From: an uncultured Tateyamaria sp.
GTDB taxonomy: Bacteria; Pseudomonadota; Alphaproteobacteria; Rhodobacterales; Rhodobacteraceae
DNA: 64,000 nucleotides
Assembly: GCF_947487805.1 (NCBI RefSeq)
Contig: NZ_CANKXW010000001.1
Coordinates: 619,501-683,500 of the forward strand
Reading direction: 5' to 3'
Shown here: piece after piece, positions 28,526 through 38,186 of the stretch
How the letters are laid out: every line of letters begins with the position of its first letter
Numbering within the stretch: the stretch's first letter is position 1
The notes under the pieces: generated by a model
The model's database searches: none
What the model was told of the DNA's origin: nothing
What the model saw: the letters and a program-made list of their open reading frames with translations, nothing else
Position numbers and translations under genes: made by a program

Positions 28526-30336
28526 TTCTTGACGTCTTCCGCGCGGCTTTTCTTGAAGCTGCCTTTGATGTTGCCCAACAAGTCGGGTTTATAGCCTTGG
28601 CTGCGCATGATCAGGTATTGCTGGGTGAAGGTGATGACGTTGTTCGCGATCCAGTACACAACCAGTCCGCTGGCAAAGCTGCCAAGCATGAACATGAACA
28701 CCCATGGCATCCAGGCAAAGATCATCTGCTGCGTCGGGTCCGTGGGGGCCGGGTTCAGCTTTTGCTGCAGCCACATGGAGATGCCCAGCAGGAGCGGCAG
28801 GATACCGATGAAGATCAGGGCGAGGATCGAACCGGGCTCGGGCCCTTCGAACGGCAGCAGACCAAAGAGGTTCATGATCGATGTAGGATCGGGCGCGCTG
28901 AGGTCCCGGAACGGGCCGAACCAGGGCGCGTGGCGCAGTTCGATGGTGACAAATATCACCTTGTAGAGCGAAAAGAAGATTGGAATTTGCAGAAGGATCG
29001 GCAGGCAGCCTGCGGCAGGGTTCACCTTTTCCTTCTTATAGAGCTCCATCATGCCCTGTTGCAGCTTTTGCTTGTCGTCGCCCGCGCTCTCCTTGAGCTT
29101 TTCCATCTGTGGTTGCAGCTCTTTCATCTTGGCCATGGAGACGTAGGATTTGTAGGCCAGTGGAAACAGGACCGCCTTGATGATCAGCGTGAGGCCGATG
29201 ATTGCCCAGCCCATGTTGCCCACCAGTGCGTTCAGCTCGTGCAGCAGCCAGAAGATCGGCTTGGTCAGGAAGAAGAACCAGCCCCAGTCGATGGAGTCGA
29301 TGAATTTCTCGATCCCGCCGGATTGGTAGTTTTGGATGGTTTCCCATTCCTTTGCGCCGGCAAAGACCTGGCTCGTGACCGAGACGGTGCTACCTGCGGC
29401 CAGGGTCTTGGTATTCTGCTTGGCCGTGGTCTGATAGATGTCGCGGTTTGCGTCGTAAAAGGTCTCGACGCGGGTCGTGTCGTCTTGCGGCGCAATCAGG
29501 ACGGTTTGCCAGTAATGGTCTGTGAACCCGGCCCAGCGTGCCTCCTGACCCGCTTCGGTGTCGCGCTCGGCATAGCTGTCGAAATCATTCCAGTCTGTTT
29601 CCAGGTATTCGCCCTGGGCAAACTGTACTGCGCCTTCGTGCACCACCCAGATATTCGTCGTATCCGCAGGCAACCCGTGGCGGGCCAGCACGCTATAGGG
29701 GGCAAGCGCAACCTGGGACGTGCCCGTGTTCGTGACCGATTGGGTGACCGTGAACATGTAATCGGCGTCGATTGAAATCATCCGCTCGAAGGAAAGGCCC
29801 GCGCCATTGTCCCATGTCAGTGTAACGGGCGTTTCGGGCGTCAGCGTTGCGTCTGGGTCGGCCTGCCAGATGGTGTTGGGTCCCGGGACCGCGTCGGGTG
29901 TCAGGCCCGCGCCTGCGGCCCAGCCGTAGAGGGCATAGTAGGCACCGACTTGCCCCACGGGTGTCAGCATCCGCACAATGCCGGAGTCCGGGTCCAGAGT
30001 ATTCTTGTAGTCCTTGAGGGACAGGTCATCGATCCGGCCACCCAGCAGCGAAACAGAGCCCGTCAGGCGCGGGGTGTCCAGCGGAACACGGGCCGCTTCG
30101 GCGGCTTCTGTGGACGCCTCGGTGGTTGTGTTGGTGGCAGCGGTCGATGCGTCGGCTGCAGTTGGCACTGTGGCTTCCGCGCCGGATGCGGCGGCGGGCG
30201 CGTTCAATTCGGATTGGTTGGCAGTGTCGACCAGCGGCGTATCCGGTTCTGGTGGCGGGAACAGGACAAACCACACAAGGATCACGAGGAAACTGAGTGC
30301 CGTTGCAAGAATGAGGTTCTTGTTCTGATCGTCCAT
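28522..30336 (-). CDS. yidC: Membrane protein insertase YidC
   Basis: 604 residues, the proteobacterial long form. TM1 (NLILATALSFLVILVWFVLFPPP) is followed by a low-complexity Ala/Thr/Glu linker, a large periplasmic beta-domain (about residues 90-370) and the C-terminal five-helix insertase core (PLAYKSYVSMAKMKELQPQME, AAGCLPILLQIPIFFSLYKV). It inserts and folds inner-membrane proteins with or without SecYEG. Confidence 0.96.
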   Translation of the reverse strand: MDDQNKNLILATALSFLVILVWFVLFPPPEPDTPLVDTANQSELNAPAAASGAEATVPTAADASTAATNTTTEASTEAAEAARVPLDTPRLTGSVSLLGGRIDDLSLKDYKNTLDPDSGIVRMLTPVGQVGAYYALYGWAAGAGLTPDAVPGPNTIWQADPDATLTPETPVTLTWDNGAGLSFERMISIDADYMFTVTQSVTNTGTSQVALAPYSVLARHGLPADTTNIWVVHEGAVQFAQGEYLETDWNDFDSYAERDTEAGQEARWAGFTDHYWQTVLIAPQDDTTRVETFYDANRDIYQTTAKQNTKTLAAGSTVSVTSQVFAGAKEWETIQNYQSGGIEKFIDSIDWGWFFFLTKPIFWLLHELNALVGNMGWAIIGLTLIIKAVLFPLAYKSYVSMAKMKELQPQMEKLKESAGDDKQKLQQGMMELYKKEKVNPAAGCLPILLQIPIFFSLYKVIFVTIELRHAPWFGPFRDLSAPDPTSIMNLFGLLPFEGPEPGSILALIFIGILPLLLGISMWLQQKLNPAPTDPTQQMIFAWMPWVFMFMLGSFASGLVVYWIANNVITFTQQYLIMRSQGYKPDLLGNIKGSFKKSRAEDVKK

Positions 30337-30511
30337 TGGGGACTGCCACCTGCTGTCTGAAACGTTCGCACGGGTTCAACAGAGTGCGGGCACAAAGGTC
30401 AAGCGGAATCGCCCGTATCACAAGGTTCTTTGCCGAGGCGGCGAGGCAGTCCGGGCACCGGTTTCTTGCCATGCGGCATTCGGTCCATCTCAGGGCGCGC
30501 CAGAAGTCGTC

Positions 30512-32059
30512 TCAGTTCGCACGTCGGCTTGGGATGGTAGGGGTGTCTTTCAGTTTGGCCTCGTGCGTGCGCACCCAGTCGAGCGTTTTTTCAAAGGGCA
30601 TCGGCCGCGCAATGCCGAACCCTTGCACATAGTCGCAGCCCAATTGTGCCAGCAGTGCATGCTCGCCCGCGGTTTCCACACCCTCGCCCAGTGTTTCGAT
30701 GCCCAGTCGTTCGGCCATCGTGAGAACCGCGCTGATCATGCGCTGCTGCTCAGGATCACGATCCGATTTCATTACAAAGGAACGGTCGATCTTGATCCGG
30801 CCAACGCCGAACCGGCGGATGGCCGCGATGGAGGCATGGCCCGTGCCAAAATCGTCCAGATCGATCCGGCAGCCAAGCTCGGTCAATTTCTTGATGTTGC
30901 GCGTCGTGGAATCGTCCGCTGATCCGGTCACCACGGTTTCCAGGATCTCCACCGCAAGCCGGTCCGGGGTCAGATCGAACCGGTCCAGTTCCCAACGCAG
31001 CTTGTCGACAAGACGGGGGTTGCCCAGTTCCGATCCGCTGAAGTTTACGCCCACTTGCGGCACGTGCAACCCGGCTGCGTCCCATGCCTTGAGCGCAGTG
31101 AACGCATGATAGATCATCACTTCGGCCAACCGTTCCAACAGACCGGCGTCTTCGATTGCAGGCAGAAATTCGGCCGGTGATATTGCGCCGCGATCCGGGT
31201 GGATCCATCGGGCCAGTGCCTCAAAGCCGGACACTCTGCCTGTATCTGTGGAAATCTGGGGTTGGAACCACGGCTGGATTTGTCCGCGTTCCAACGCGGC
31301 GGCCACTTCGTCGCGCAAGCTGGCGCGGGTGCGCAGCCGCGAGTGTAATTCGGTGGAGTAGGCGCGCACCGAGGACGGGCCGCGCCTTTGCGCTTCGTGC
31401 AAGGCGGCGATACTGCCGTTGATCCAGTCGCGTCCGGTCTCTCGCGGGGCACGGCCCAGCAGGCAAAACCCGACGCTCGCCGTCATGTAGATAGACGTGC
31501 CATCGATCGAGATCGGTTCTTCGATCGCTTGCTGAATGCGCCCGCTCAACTGGATACAACTCTCAAGGTCGAGGTGGCGCACCGGCTCGAGGCAGATGCC
31601 GAACCGGGCATCGCCAATCTGGCTGATCGTGTCCTGATCGCGCGCGGCGGTCATGATCCGACTGCCGATCGCCTTCAGGACACGGTCAACCGCGCCGGGC
31701 TCATACCTGTCTGTCAACACCGCAAATTCGTCCAGTTCCACGGCCAGTATCGCGCTGGTCAAGGCAGATCCCGACAACTCCTCGCGCAACCCGTCGGCGT
31801 GCGCGGTAAACATGTCCGATCCGACAAGCCCCTTGCCCTGATCCCCACCCGGTGCGCGCGACCCGCGCAAGCCAGCACCGCCCAGCATCAACCACGTGAG
31901 CGGCACGAGGACCGCGATCAGAACCAGCGTCGCCTCGCCGCCAAGCCAGAACCCCGCTAATGTGAAGGCAGGAATGAACGCCAGCATCTGAGGTCCGGTG
32001 AACGCCGTCGCCAGCCGTGATTTAAAGGCCGAAAATGTCCTAGGCAGGCGAATGCGCAT
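30512..32059 (-). CDS. Degenerate GGDEF / active-type EAL c-di-GMP phosphodiesterase
   Basis: 515 residues from ATG 32059 (AAGGGAAGTTTC upstream; a GTG at 32074 is less likely). Two hydrophobic segments near the N-terminus are followed by a GGDEF-like domain in which the signature reads GDARF, so no cyclase activity is expected. The EAL domain is complete: FEALARW, NFSG, VEILE, LDDFGTG, IKIDRSFV, GEGVET. It should hydrolyse c-di-GMP. It sits between ttcA and yidC in an otherwise conserved neighbourhood. Confidence 0.88.
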   Translation of the reverse strand: MRIRLPRTFSAFKSRLATAFTGPQMLAFIPAFTLAGFWLGGEATLVLIAVLVPLTWLMLGGAGLRGSRAPGGDQGKGLVGSDMFTAHADGLREELSGSALTSAILAVELDEFAVLTDRYEPGAVDRVLKAIGSRIMTAARDQDTISQIGDARFGICLEPVRHLDLESCIQLSGRIQQAIEEPISIDGTSIYMTASVGFCLLGRAPRETGRDWINGSIAALHEAQRRGPSSVRAYSTELHSRLRTRASLRDEVAAALERGQIQPWFQPQISTDTGRVSGFEALARWIHPDRGAISPAEFLPAIEDAGLLERLAEVMIYHAFTALKAWDAAGLHVPQVGVNFSGSELGNPRLVDKLRWELDRFDLTPDRLAVEILETVVTGSADDSTTRNIKKLTELGCRIDLDDFGTGHASIAAIRRFGVGRIKIDRSFVMKSDRDPEQQRMISAVLTMAERLGIETLGEGVETAGEHALLAQLGCDYVQGFGIARPMPFEKTLDWVRTHEAKLKDTPTIPSRRAN

Positions 32060-32134
32060 GAAACTTCCCTTCACGTGAGGCGCGCCCGGTCATGGCGTGC
32101 CCGTCAGTGGTAGAAGCCCTTGGTAAGCCGGTCT

Positions 32135-33013
32135 TTAACGCAGGTCGGGAATGTCGCTGGAATTTGCTTCAATTTGTTCGGAATTCAGGGCCAGACCTGC
32201 GAAATCGAACAGTTTGGGATCCAGCAGGTGCGACGGGCGCGCATTCATCAGCGCCCGGAACATGACCTGCCTGCGGCCGGGGCTGTTGGCCTCCCACCCA
32301 TCGAGGATTTGTTTGACCTGCTGGCGCTGCAACCCGTCCTGACTGCCGCACAGATCGCAGGGAATGATGGGATAGTTCATGGCGCGCGCAAATTTTTCGC
32401 AATCGGCCTCGGCCACGTGGGCCAAGGGGCGATAGACGAACAGATCCCCCTCTTCGTTGACCAGTTTCGGCGGCATGGTCGCCAGACGCCCCCCGTGGAA
32501 CAGGTTCATAAAGAAGGTTTCGAGGATGTCGTCGCGGTGATGGCCCAGTACTACGGCGCTACACCCTTCCTCGCGCGCGACACGGTAAAGGTTTCCGCGT
32601 CTCAGACGTGAACACAGCGCACAGAACGTCCGCCCCTGCGGCACCTTGTCCACAACAATGGAATAGGTGTCCTGAAATTCGATCCGGTGCGGCACCTGCA
32701 TCTTTTCCAGAAACGCGGGCAGGACCGTCGCCGGGAACCCCGGTTGTCCCTGATCCAGATTGCAAGCCAGCAGGTCGACCGGCAAGAGACCGCGCCACTG
32801 AAGCTCGTAAAGCACCGCCAAAAGGGTATAGCTGTCCTTGCCGCCCGACAGGCAGACGAGCCATTTCTGCCGTGGCCCGTCCGCATTGACCATGCCGTAC
32901 TGTTCGACGGCCTCGCGCGTGGCCCGCACGATGCGCTTGCGCAGTTTCTTGAACTCGGTCGTGCCAGGCGCGCCAGAGAAAAGCGGGTGAATGTCGTCGC
33001 TGTGGTCAAGCAT
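32135..33013 (-). CDS. ttcA: tRNA 2-thiocytidine(32) synthetase TtcA
   Basis: 292 residues from ATG 33013, with AAGGGG nine bases upstream; the open frame can extend 18 codons further. PP-loop motif [12 protein letters not shown] activates the base. [10 protein letters not shown] and [13 protein letters not shown] supply cysteines for the [4Fe-4S] cluster typical of TtcA. It thiolates C32 of certain tRNAs. It lies downstream of yidD with 60 bases between. Confidence 0.92.
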   Translation of the reverse strand: MLDHSDDIHPLFSGAPGTTEFKKLRKRIVRATREAVEQYGMVNADGPRQKWLVCLSGGKDSYTLLAVLYELQWRGLLPVDLLACNLDQGQPGFPATVLPAFLEKMQVPHRIEFQDTYSIVVDKVPQGRTFCALCSRLRRGNLYRVAREEGCSAVVLGHHRDDILETFFMNLFHGGRLATMPPKLVNEEGDLFVYRPLAHVAEADCEKFARAMNYPIIPCDLCGSQDGLQRQQVKQILDGWEANSPGRRQVMFRALMNARPSHLLDPKLFDFAGLALNSEQIEANSSDIPDLR

Positions 33014-33073
33014 CAATGCGCCCCTTAAACCGGTTTGCGCGCTTATAGCATGGGCGTCCTGAACCAAAAGGGG

Positions 33074-33316
33074 TCAGGCGGGTGGATCATCGCGGTCCTG
33101 CGGCACCGGATCATAGCCATCGCCGCCCCACGGATGGCACCGGCCTATGCGCCGCGCGGCCAGCCACGACCCCCTGATCGCTCCGTGTTTCTCCAGCGCT
33201 TCCATCGCATAGGCGCTGCATGTCGGCTGATAGCGGCAGTTGAACCCGACCCAGGGCGAAAAGATCAAACGGTAGGCACGGACTGGCAGGGACACCATAA
33301 ACGCCAGAGGCGTCAT
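33074..33316 (-). CDS. yidD: Membrane protein insertion efficiency factor YidD
   Basis: 80 residues with the family core [27 protein letters not shown] and [13 protein letters not shown]. An amphipathic N-terminal helix would bind the inner membrane. Its ATG overlaps the rnpA stop by four bases, the standard arrangement. Confidence 0.95.
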   Translation of the reverse strand: MTPLAFMVSLPVRAYRLIFSPWVGFNCRYQPTCSAYAMEALEKHGAIRGSWLAARRIGRCHPWGGDGYDPVPQDRDDPPA

Positions 33317-33708
33317 GACATCCGTCCCAGCGCGTCGCGCAGATCGGCTAGCATGGTGTCAAAGGGGCGGGACGCGGTCACTTCGGCTCGGCCCACCAGA
33401 ACGTAATCCGTCCCGGCCGTGCCGTGTTGGGGCAGCACCAGACGCGCGATTTCGCGCAGCCGCCGCTTGGCCCGATTGCGCGCCACCGCATTGCCAACCT
33501 TCTTGGAACAGGTGAACCCGACACGCACGTGATCCAGCCCGTTCCCTGCGCGGGCTTGCAGGATGAATCCCGGCATCGCCACACGCCGCGCCCGCGAGGC
33601 GCGTAGAAAGTCAGCGCGCTTTTTCAGAACCTCAAAACGCAAAACACCCGCCGGTGGCGTGCCCTGATCTGCGCTGTCGCAAATCATCGGTGCCTCCGGC
33701 GGGGTCAA
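33313..33708 (-). CDS. rnpA: Ribonuclease P protein component
   Basis: 131 residues. The RNR motif is seen in [21 protein letters not shown]; the N-terminal [19 protein letters not shown] fits the family. The protein helps the M1 RNA cleave tRNA 5' leaders. It follows rpmH by 22 bases and is longer at the N-terminus than the E. coli protein. Confidence 0.95.
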   Translation of the reverse strand: MTPPEAPMICDSADQGTPPAGVLRFEVLKKRADFLRASRARRVAMPGFILQARAGNGLDHVRVGFTCSKKVGNAVARNRAKRRLREIARLVLPQHGTAGTDYVLVGRAEVTASRPFDTMLADLRDALGRMS

Positions 33709-33730
33709 TTTTGCAAACCGATCGGGCGCT

Positions 33731-33865
33731 TTATGCGCTCAACGACTTCCGGCCGCGGGCGCGACGGGCGTTGAGGATCTTGCGGCCGGCTTTGGTCGCC
33801 ATGCGTGCACGGAAACCGTGACGCCGTTTGCGCACGAGGTTCGAAGGTTGGTAAGTGCGTTTCAT
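33731..33865 (-). CDS. rpmH: 50S ribosomal protein L34
   Basis: 44 residues from ATG 33865 ([20 protein letters not shown]), the canonical L34 length; the upstream in-frame extension is noncoding leader. It heads the rpmH-rnpA-yidD-ttcA unit. Confidence 0.97.
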
Positions 33866-33932
33866 CGCAGTGGCTCCGGTATCATTGGCCTGTTGCCCGC
33901 GGATTCGGGACAAGGCAGTATTCGAAGCCCGT

Positions 33933-33961
33933 CCTCTAAAGGGGCAGGGGGGGCAAGTCAA
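33933..33961 (-). promoter_or_regulatory. rpmH promoter
   Basis: Read on the minus strand: TTGACT, 17 bases, TAGAGG, about 70 bases before the rpmH ATG. The remainder of the 318-base gap 33866-34183 shows no gene; it must also carry the divergent promoter for the TVP38 gene. Confidence 0.55.
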
Positions 33962-34183
33962 ACCCCGGAAGGTCGAAAAGTGGGCGTTGTGCAACAAATC
34001 GCGTTGATCTTGCGTTGATATGTTTCAGTCAGGGTGCCCAGACGCCGCAGTTCTCACGAAATCGGGGGCTGGTGTTCAAGGGACCGTGAGCGGGCCTGTT
34101 TCGTCACCCCAACGGCGTGCATTTAGGGCACAACACACCCAGCACAGGGTGACATGATGGCAGATGACAAAGAAGGAACAGGC

Positions 34184-34915
34184 ATGTCCGATACGAGCCA
34201 CCCCCGCAAACCCGGTCTGATCCGGCACCTGCCGTTGATCTGTATCGCCCTTGTCGCGGCCATCGGCGCTTTTACGCTGCGCGATTATCTCAATTTCCAA
34301 ACCCTGGCCGACAACCGCGAGGCGCTGCTTGCCTTCCGCGACAGTAACTATGTCGCGACAGCGGTCGTGTTCGTGTTGGCCTATATGGCGGTTGTCGCCT
34401 TTTCGCTGCCCGGTGCGTCGATCATGACGCTGACGGGCGGGTTCCTCTTTGCCACCTTCCCGGGCGCCTTGTTCAACGTGATCGGCGCCACGCTGGGGGC
34501 GGTGGGCATCTTTCTTGCCGCTCGTTGGGGCCTCGGCGCGCGCCTTGCGGCGAAGATGGACACAAGCCAGGGCGCCATCAAGAAGATCAAGGAAGGCATC
34601 GATGAAAACCAGTGGTCGATGCTGTTCCTGATGCGGCTTGTGCCGGCGGTGCCATTCTTTGTGGCCAACCTCGTGCCTGCGCTGGTCGGCGTGCCACTGG
34701 GCCGCTACGTGATTTCCACGTTTTTGGGCATCATCCCGGGCGCGGTGGTCTATACCTCCGTGGGCGCAGGCCTGGGCGAGGTATTTGACCGCGGTGAAAC
34801 ACCAGATCTGGGAATCATATTTGAACCGGCGATCCTCCTGCCCATCCTTGGTCTATGTGCCCTCGCGGCGCTGCCCATCGTTCTCAAGGCCGTACGCGGC
34901 AAAAAAGGTCTCTGA
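34184..34915 (+). CDS. TVP38/TMEM64 (DedA-like) membrane protein
   Basis: 243 residues from ATG 34184 with AAGGAACAGGC upstream; an ATG ten codons earlier is less likely. Six or so transmembrane helices; SNARE-associated/VTT domain blocks FSLPGASIMTLTGGFLFA and MRLVPAVPFFVANLVPALVGVP are clear. Such proteins move or scramble lipids; substrate unknown. Five bases separate it from the flavoprotein gene, a pairing seen in other bacteria. Confidence 0.87.
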   Translation: MSDTSHPRKPGLIRHLPLICIALVAAIGAFTLRDYLNFQTLADNREALLAFRDSNYVATAVVFVLAYMAVVAFSLPGASIMTLTGGFLFATFPGALFNVIGATLGAVGIFLAARWGLGARLAAKMDTSQGAIKKIKEGIDENQWSMLFLMRLVPAVPFFVANLVPALVGVPLGRYVISTFLGIIPGAVVYTSVGAGLGEVFDRGETPDLGIIFEPAILLPILGLCALAALPIVLKAVRGKKGL

Positions 34916-34920
34916 CATCC

Positions 34921-36339
34921 ATGAAACGTATCAAGACTGACATCCTGGTCATTGGCGCCGGGTCGGGCGGGTTGTCCGTAGCGGCCGGTGCTGTCCAGAT
35001 GGGCGCGCGGGTCACCCTGCTCGAGGGGCACAAGATGGGCGGCGATTGCCTGAATTACGGTTGTGTGCCGTCCAAGGCGCTGATCGCAAGCGGTAAGGCC
35101 GCGCACGCACAGGCGCACAGTTCTGTCTATGGCGTGGCCGATGCGGTGCCGCAGATCGACTATGCCGGGGCAAAGGACCACGTGCAGGGTGTCATTTCCC
35201 AGATCGAGCCTGTGGATAGCCAGGACCGTTTCGAGGGGCTGGGCGTCGAGGTGATCCGCGAATTCGGCACGTTCATCTCGGACCGCGAAGTACAGGCAGG
35301 TGACACAGTGATCACCGCGCGCCGGATCGTTATCGCAACCGGCTCCAGCCCGCTGGTGCCGCCGATCGAGGGCATCAACGACGTGCCCTATCTGACCAAC
35401 GAAACCCTGTGGGAACTGCGCGAACGGCCCGAACACCTTCTGATCATCGGCGGCGGTCCCATCGGCATGGAGATGGCGCAGGCCCATGTGCGTCTGGGAT
35501 CCAAGGTGACGGTGATCGAAGGCGACACCGCGCTGGGCAAGGACGATCCGGAGGCGGCCGCCATCGTTCTGGACAACCTGCGCGCCGAAGGCATCGAGAT
35601 CATCGAAGGCGCACAAGCCTCCCGTATCGAGGGCAAGGCGGGCGCTGTCACAGTGCATACCGAAGATGGGCAGAGCGTGCACGGTACACACCTGCTGGTG
35701 GCCGTGGGGCGCAAGACCAATACGGCCGATCTGGGCCTCGAGGCCGCGGGGATTGAAACCACCCGTACGGGCATCAAGGTCGATGACAGTCTGAAAACCA
35801 CCAACCGCCGTGTCTATGCCATTGGCGATGTGGCGGGCGGGCTGCAATTCACCCACGTTGCAGGCTACCATGCGGGGGTGATCATCCGTTCGATGCTCTT
35901 TGCGCTGCCTTCCAAGGCCAAGACCAGCCACATCCCGTGGGCCACCTACACCGACCCCGAACTGGCGCAGGTAGGCCTGACCGAGGCGCAGGCGCGCGAC
36001 ACCCACGGGGACAAGCTAGAGGTCGTGCGGTTTCACTACGTACACAACGACCGGGCCATCGCCGAACGCAAGACCAAAGGCCTGATCAAGGTGATGGTGG
36101 TCAAGGGACGCCCCGTGGGCGCCACGATTGCGGGCCATCAGGCGGGCGAGTTGATCAACCTGTGGGCACTGGTGCTGGCCAACAACATGAAGATGAGCCA
36201 GGTCGCCGCGATGGTCGCGCCTTACCCAACCATCGGTGAGGTCAACAAACGCGCCGCCGGGGCCTATTTCAGCCCGCGCCTGTTCGAAAGTGATCTGGTC
36301 AAACGGGTTGTCGGGCTTGTGCAACGGCTCATTCCCTGA
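34921..36339 (+). CDS. Mercuric-reductase-like pyridine nucleotide-disulphide oxidoreductase
   Basis: 472 residues. FAD-binding GAGSGGLS, redox-active disulphide GGDCLNYGCVPSKAL (Cys43 and Cys48), NAD(P)-binding GGGPIGMEMA, the second FAD motif AIGDVAGG and a C-terminal dimerisation domain. The C-terminal CC pair of true MerA is absent, and the catalytic HPT of dihydrolipoamide dehydrogenase is replaced by APYPTIGE, so it belongs to the unassigned Mer-like group often found next to TVP38 proteins. Confidence 0.85.
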   Translation: MKRIKTDILVIGAGSGGLSVAAGAVQMGARVTLLEGHKMGGDCLNYGCVPSKALIASGKAAHAQAHSSVYGVADAVPQIDYAGAKDHVQGVISQIEPVDSQDRFEGLGVEVIREFGTFISDREVQAGDTVITARRIVIATGSSPLVPPIEGINDVPYLTNETLWELRERPEHLLIIGGGPIGMEMAQAHVRLGSKVTVIEGDTALGKDDPEAAAIVLDNLRAEGIEIIEGAQASRIEGKAGAVTVHTEDGQSVHGTHLLVAVGRKTNTADLGLEAAGIETTRTGIKVDDSLKTTNRRVYAIGDVAGGLQFTHVAGYHAGVIIRSMLFALPSKAKTSHIPWATYTDPELAQVGLTEAQARDTHGDKLEVVRFHYVHNDRAIAERKTKGLIKVMVVKGRPVGATIAGHQAGELINLWALVLANNMKMSQVAAMVAPYPTIGEVNKRAAGAYFSPRLFESDLVKRVVGLVQRLIP

Positions 36340-36351
36340 CCAGATAGCGGC

Positions 36352-37734
36352 ATGTTGAATTCCCTCTCCGGTCGTTTCCTGATCCTCACAACCATCTTCG
36401 TGATGCTGGCCGAAGTGCTGATCTTTGTGCCCTCCATCGCCCGGTTCCGGGAGGAATACCTGCTGACCCGGCTGGAGCGGTCTCAGATCGCGTCGCTGGC
36501 GCTGCTGGCCGATGACATGATCGACAGCGAACTCGAAGAAGAGCTGCTGGAAAACGCCGGGGTGTTCAACGTGGTACTACGCCGGGACGAGGTGCGCCAG
36601 CTGATGCTGGCTACCCCGATGCCACGCCCCATCGACGCGACCTTTGATCTGCGCGACGGCACAGCGATGGTGCTGATCCGTGATGCGATGATGCGGCTGG
36701 TAGAGCCTGAAAACAAGGTGATCCGTGTCATCGGCGCGCCTGTGCGAGAGGCGGGTCTCTTGATCGAGATCACGATGGAAACCGCGCCAATGCGGGCCGC
36801 CATGCTGGATTACGGCGTCCGCATTCTCGTGCTGTCCGCGGTCATCTCCATCTTTACGGCCATGCTGCTCTTTTTTGCGGTGCGCGCGATCATCGTCAAA
36901 CCGATCCGCGGTGTGGTCGGTCACATGCAACACTACGCCGCCGCCCCCGAGGACGTGCGCCGCATCATCACCCCCAACGCAGGTGTCACCGAACTGCGCG
37001 AGGCCGAAGAGGCGCTGCGCAGCCTGCAAACAGAGCTGATCTCGGCCCTGCGCCAAAAGGACCGCCTGGCGCAGCTTGGCTCTGCCGTCTCCAAGATCAG
37101 CCACGATCTGCGCAACATCCTGACGTCTGCACAGCTGTTCACCGATCGGATCGAGGCCTCCGAAGACCCGCTGGTGCGCCGCATGGCGCCCAAGCTCGTG
37201 GGCTCGATCACCCGTGCGGTGCATCTGTGCGAAAGCACGCTTGCCTTCGGCAAGGCCGAGGAACCCAGCCCGACCCTCACCATGTTGACGCTCGATGACC
37301 TTGTCGCCGATGTGCTGGACAGCGAACGGCTTGCCGTGGGTGACCATGACCTGTCGCTCAGCGAAACCATTCCGCCGCTGTTCACCCTGCGGGCCGACAG
37401 CGAACAGCTTTTCCGCGTGATCTCGAACCTTGTCCGCAATGCCCGCCAGGCCATCATCGCCAGCGGCCAACCCGGAGAGATCAACGTCTCCGCCTACGAG
37501 GATGACAGCACGTGGTGGATCGAGATCACCGACACTGGCCCCGGACTGCCGAAAAAAGCGCAGGAACATCTGTTCCAACCGTTCCAAGGTGGCGTGAGCA
37601 AGGGTGGCACCGGCCTAGGCCTCGCCATCGCACAGGAGTTGATCAAGGGCCACGGCGGTGCGCTGGAACTCGACCGGACAGGGCCGGGCGGCACAGTGTT
37701 TTCCATCCGGCTGCCGAAAGGCGACGGTATTTGA
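36352..37734 (+). CDS. Membrane sensor histidine kinase
   Basis: 460 residues. TM1 at about 9-31, a periplasmic or extracytoplasmic sensor of about 125 residues, TM2 near 160-185, a short HAMP-like linker, H-box SKISHDLRNILTSAQL with His251, N-box SNLVRNARQAI, G1 DTGPGLP and G2 GGTGLGLAIA. All catalytic boxes are present. No response regulator gene is adjacent, so it is an orphan whose partner must lie elsewhere. Confidence 0.9.
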   Translation: MLNSLSGRFLILTTIFVMLAEVLIFVPSIARFREEYLLTRLERSQIASLALLADDMIDSELEEELLENAGVFNVVLRRDEVRQLMLATPMPRPIDATFDLRDGTAMVLIRDAMMRLVEPENKVIRVIGAPVREAGLLIEITMETAPMRAAMLDYGVRILVLSAVISIFTAMLLFFAVRAIIVKPIRGVVGHMQHYAAAPEDVRRIITPNAGVTELREAEEALRSLQTELISALRQKDRLAQLGSAVSKISHDLRNILTSAQLFTDRIEASEDPLVRRMAPKLVGSITRAVHLCESTLAFGKAEEPSPTLTMLTLDDLVADVLDSERLAVGDHDLSLSETIPPLFTLRADSEQLFRVISNLVRNARQAIIASGQPGEINVSAYEDDSTWWIEITDTGPGLPKKAQEHLFQPFQGGVSKGGTGLGLAIAQELIKGHGGALELDRTGPGGTVFSIRLPKGDGI

Positions 37735-37764
37735 CGGTGGATCCCGTTTTCCCCGATTACCCTC

Positions 37765-37793
37765 TTGCATTGCCCGGAACACAGGACTAAACC
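37765..37793 (+). promoter_or_regulatory. tRNA-Arg promoter
   Basis: TTGCAT, 17 bases, TAAACC ending 10 bases before the tRNA 5' end. Confidence 0.55.
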
Positions 37794-37803
37794 GCCCGCC
37801 AGT

Positions 37804-37880
37804 GGACCGATAGCTCAGCTGGATAGAGTACCTGACTACGAATCAGGGGGTCGGGGGTTCGAATCCTCCTCGGTCCGCCA
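37804..37880 (+). tRNA. tRNA-Arg (anticodon ACG)
   Basis: 77 bases including encoded CCA. Acceptor GGACCGA pairs with TCGGTCC, the D arm contains AGCTCAGCTGGATAGAG, the anticodon stem is CCTGA/TCAGG with loop CTACGAA (anticodon ACG, to be modified to ICG), and the T arm contains GGTTCGAATCC. The organisation of the chromosome changes from conserved housekeeping to accessory genes right after it. Confidence 0.96.
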
Positions 37881-38186
37881 CTCAAGCAACTTGCGAAAAC
37901 GAACATAAGTTTCTTCTTTGATCGCGATCGTGCCTTTTCGTTGGGGAAAATGCGCTCCCAATCAGCCAAGCACGGACAGTCATCAAGTAGGGATTCGCCA
38001 CCGCGTGTCTTAGACCCTCGAATGAAGAGGCGAGATACTGACAATCGCGCAAAAGGGGCAAGCAAGTGGGACTGACCAATTGGGACGGCTAAAACTTGCC
38101 GTTCTCTAACTCAAGCAGGCTTTGCCGTCTGGGCCACATGGATCGCAGTTCGCCGCAAGCGCAAAAGGCCGCTTTAGCTGTAATGG
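37881..38186. other. Gene-free stretch after tRNA-Arg
   Basis: No coding gene is visible. The minus-strand open frame across it and the tRNA is a translation artefact. The tail may belong to the transposase remnant that follows. Confidence 0.5.

Noticed and set aside
36933-37587. Long minus-strand frames opposite the histidine kinase
   Set aside because: Ser/Arg-rich shadow of the kinase gene, whose catalytic motifs are complete.
37787-38065. 92-residue minus-strand open frame with RRIRTPDPLIRSQVLYPAEL
   Set aside because: It is the well-known artefact of translating the antisense strand of a tRNA gene.
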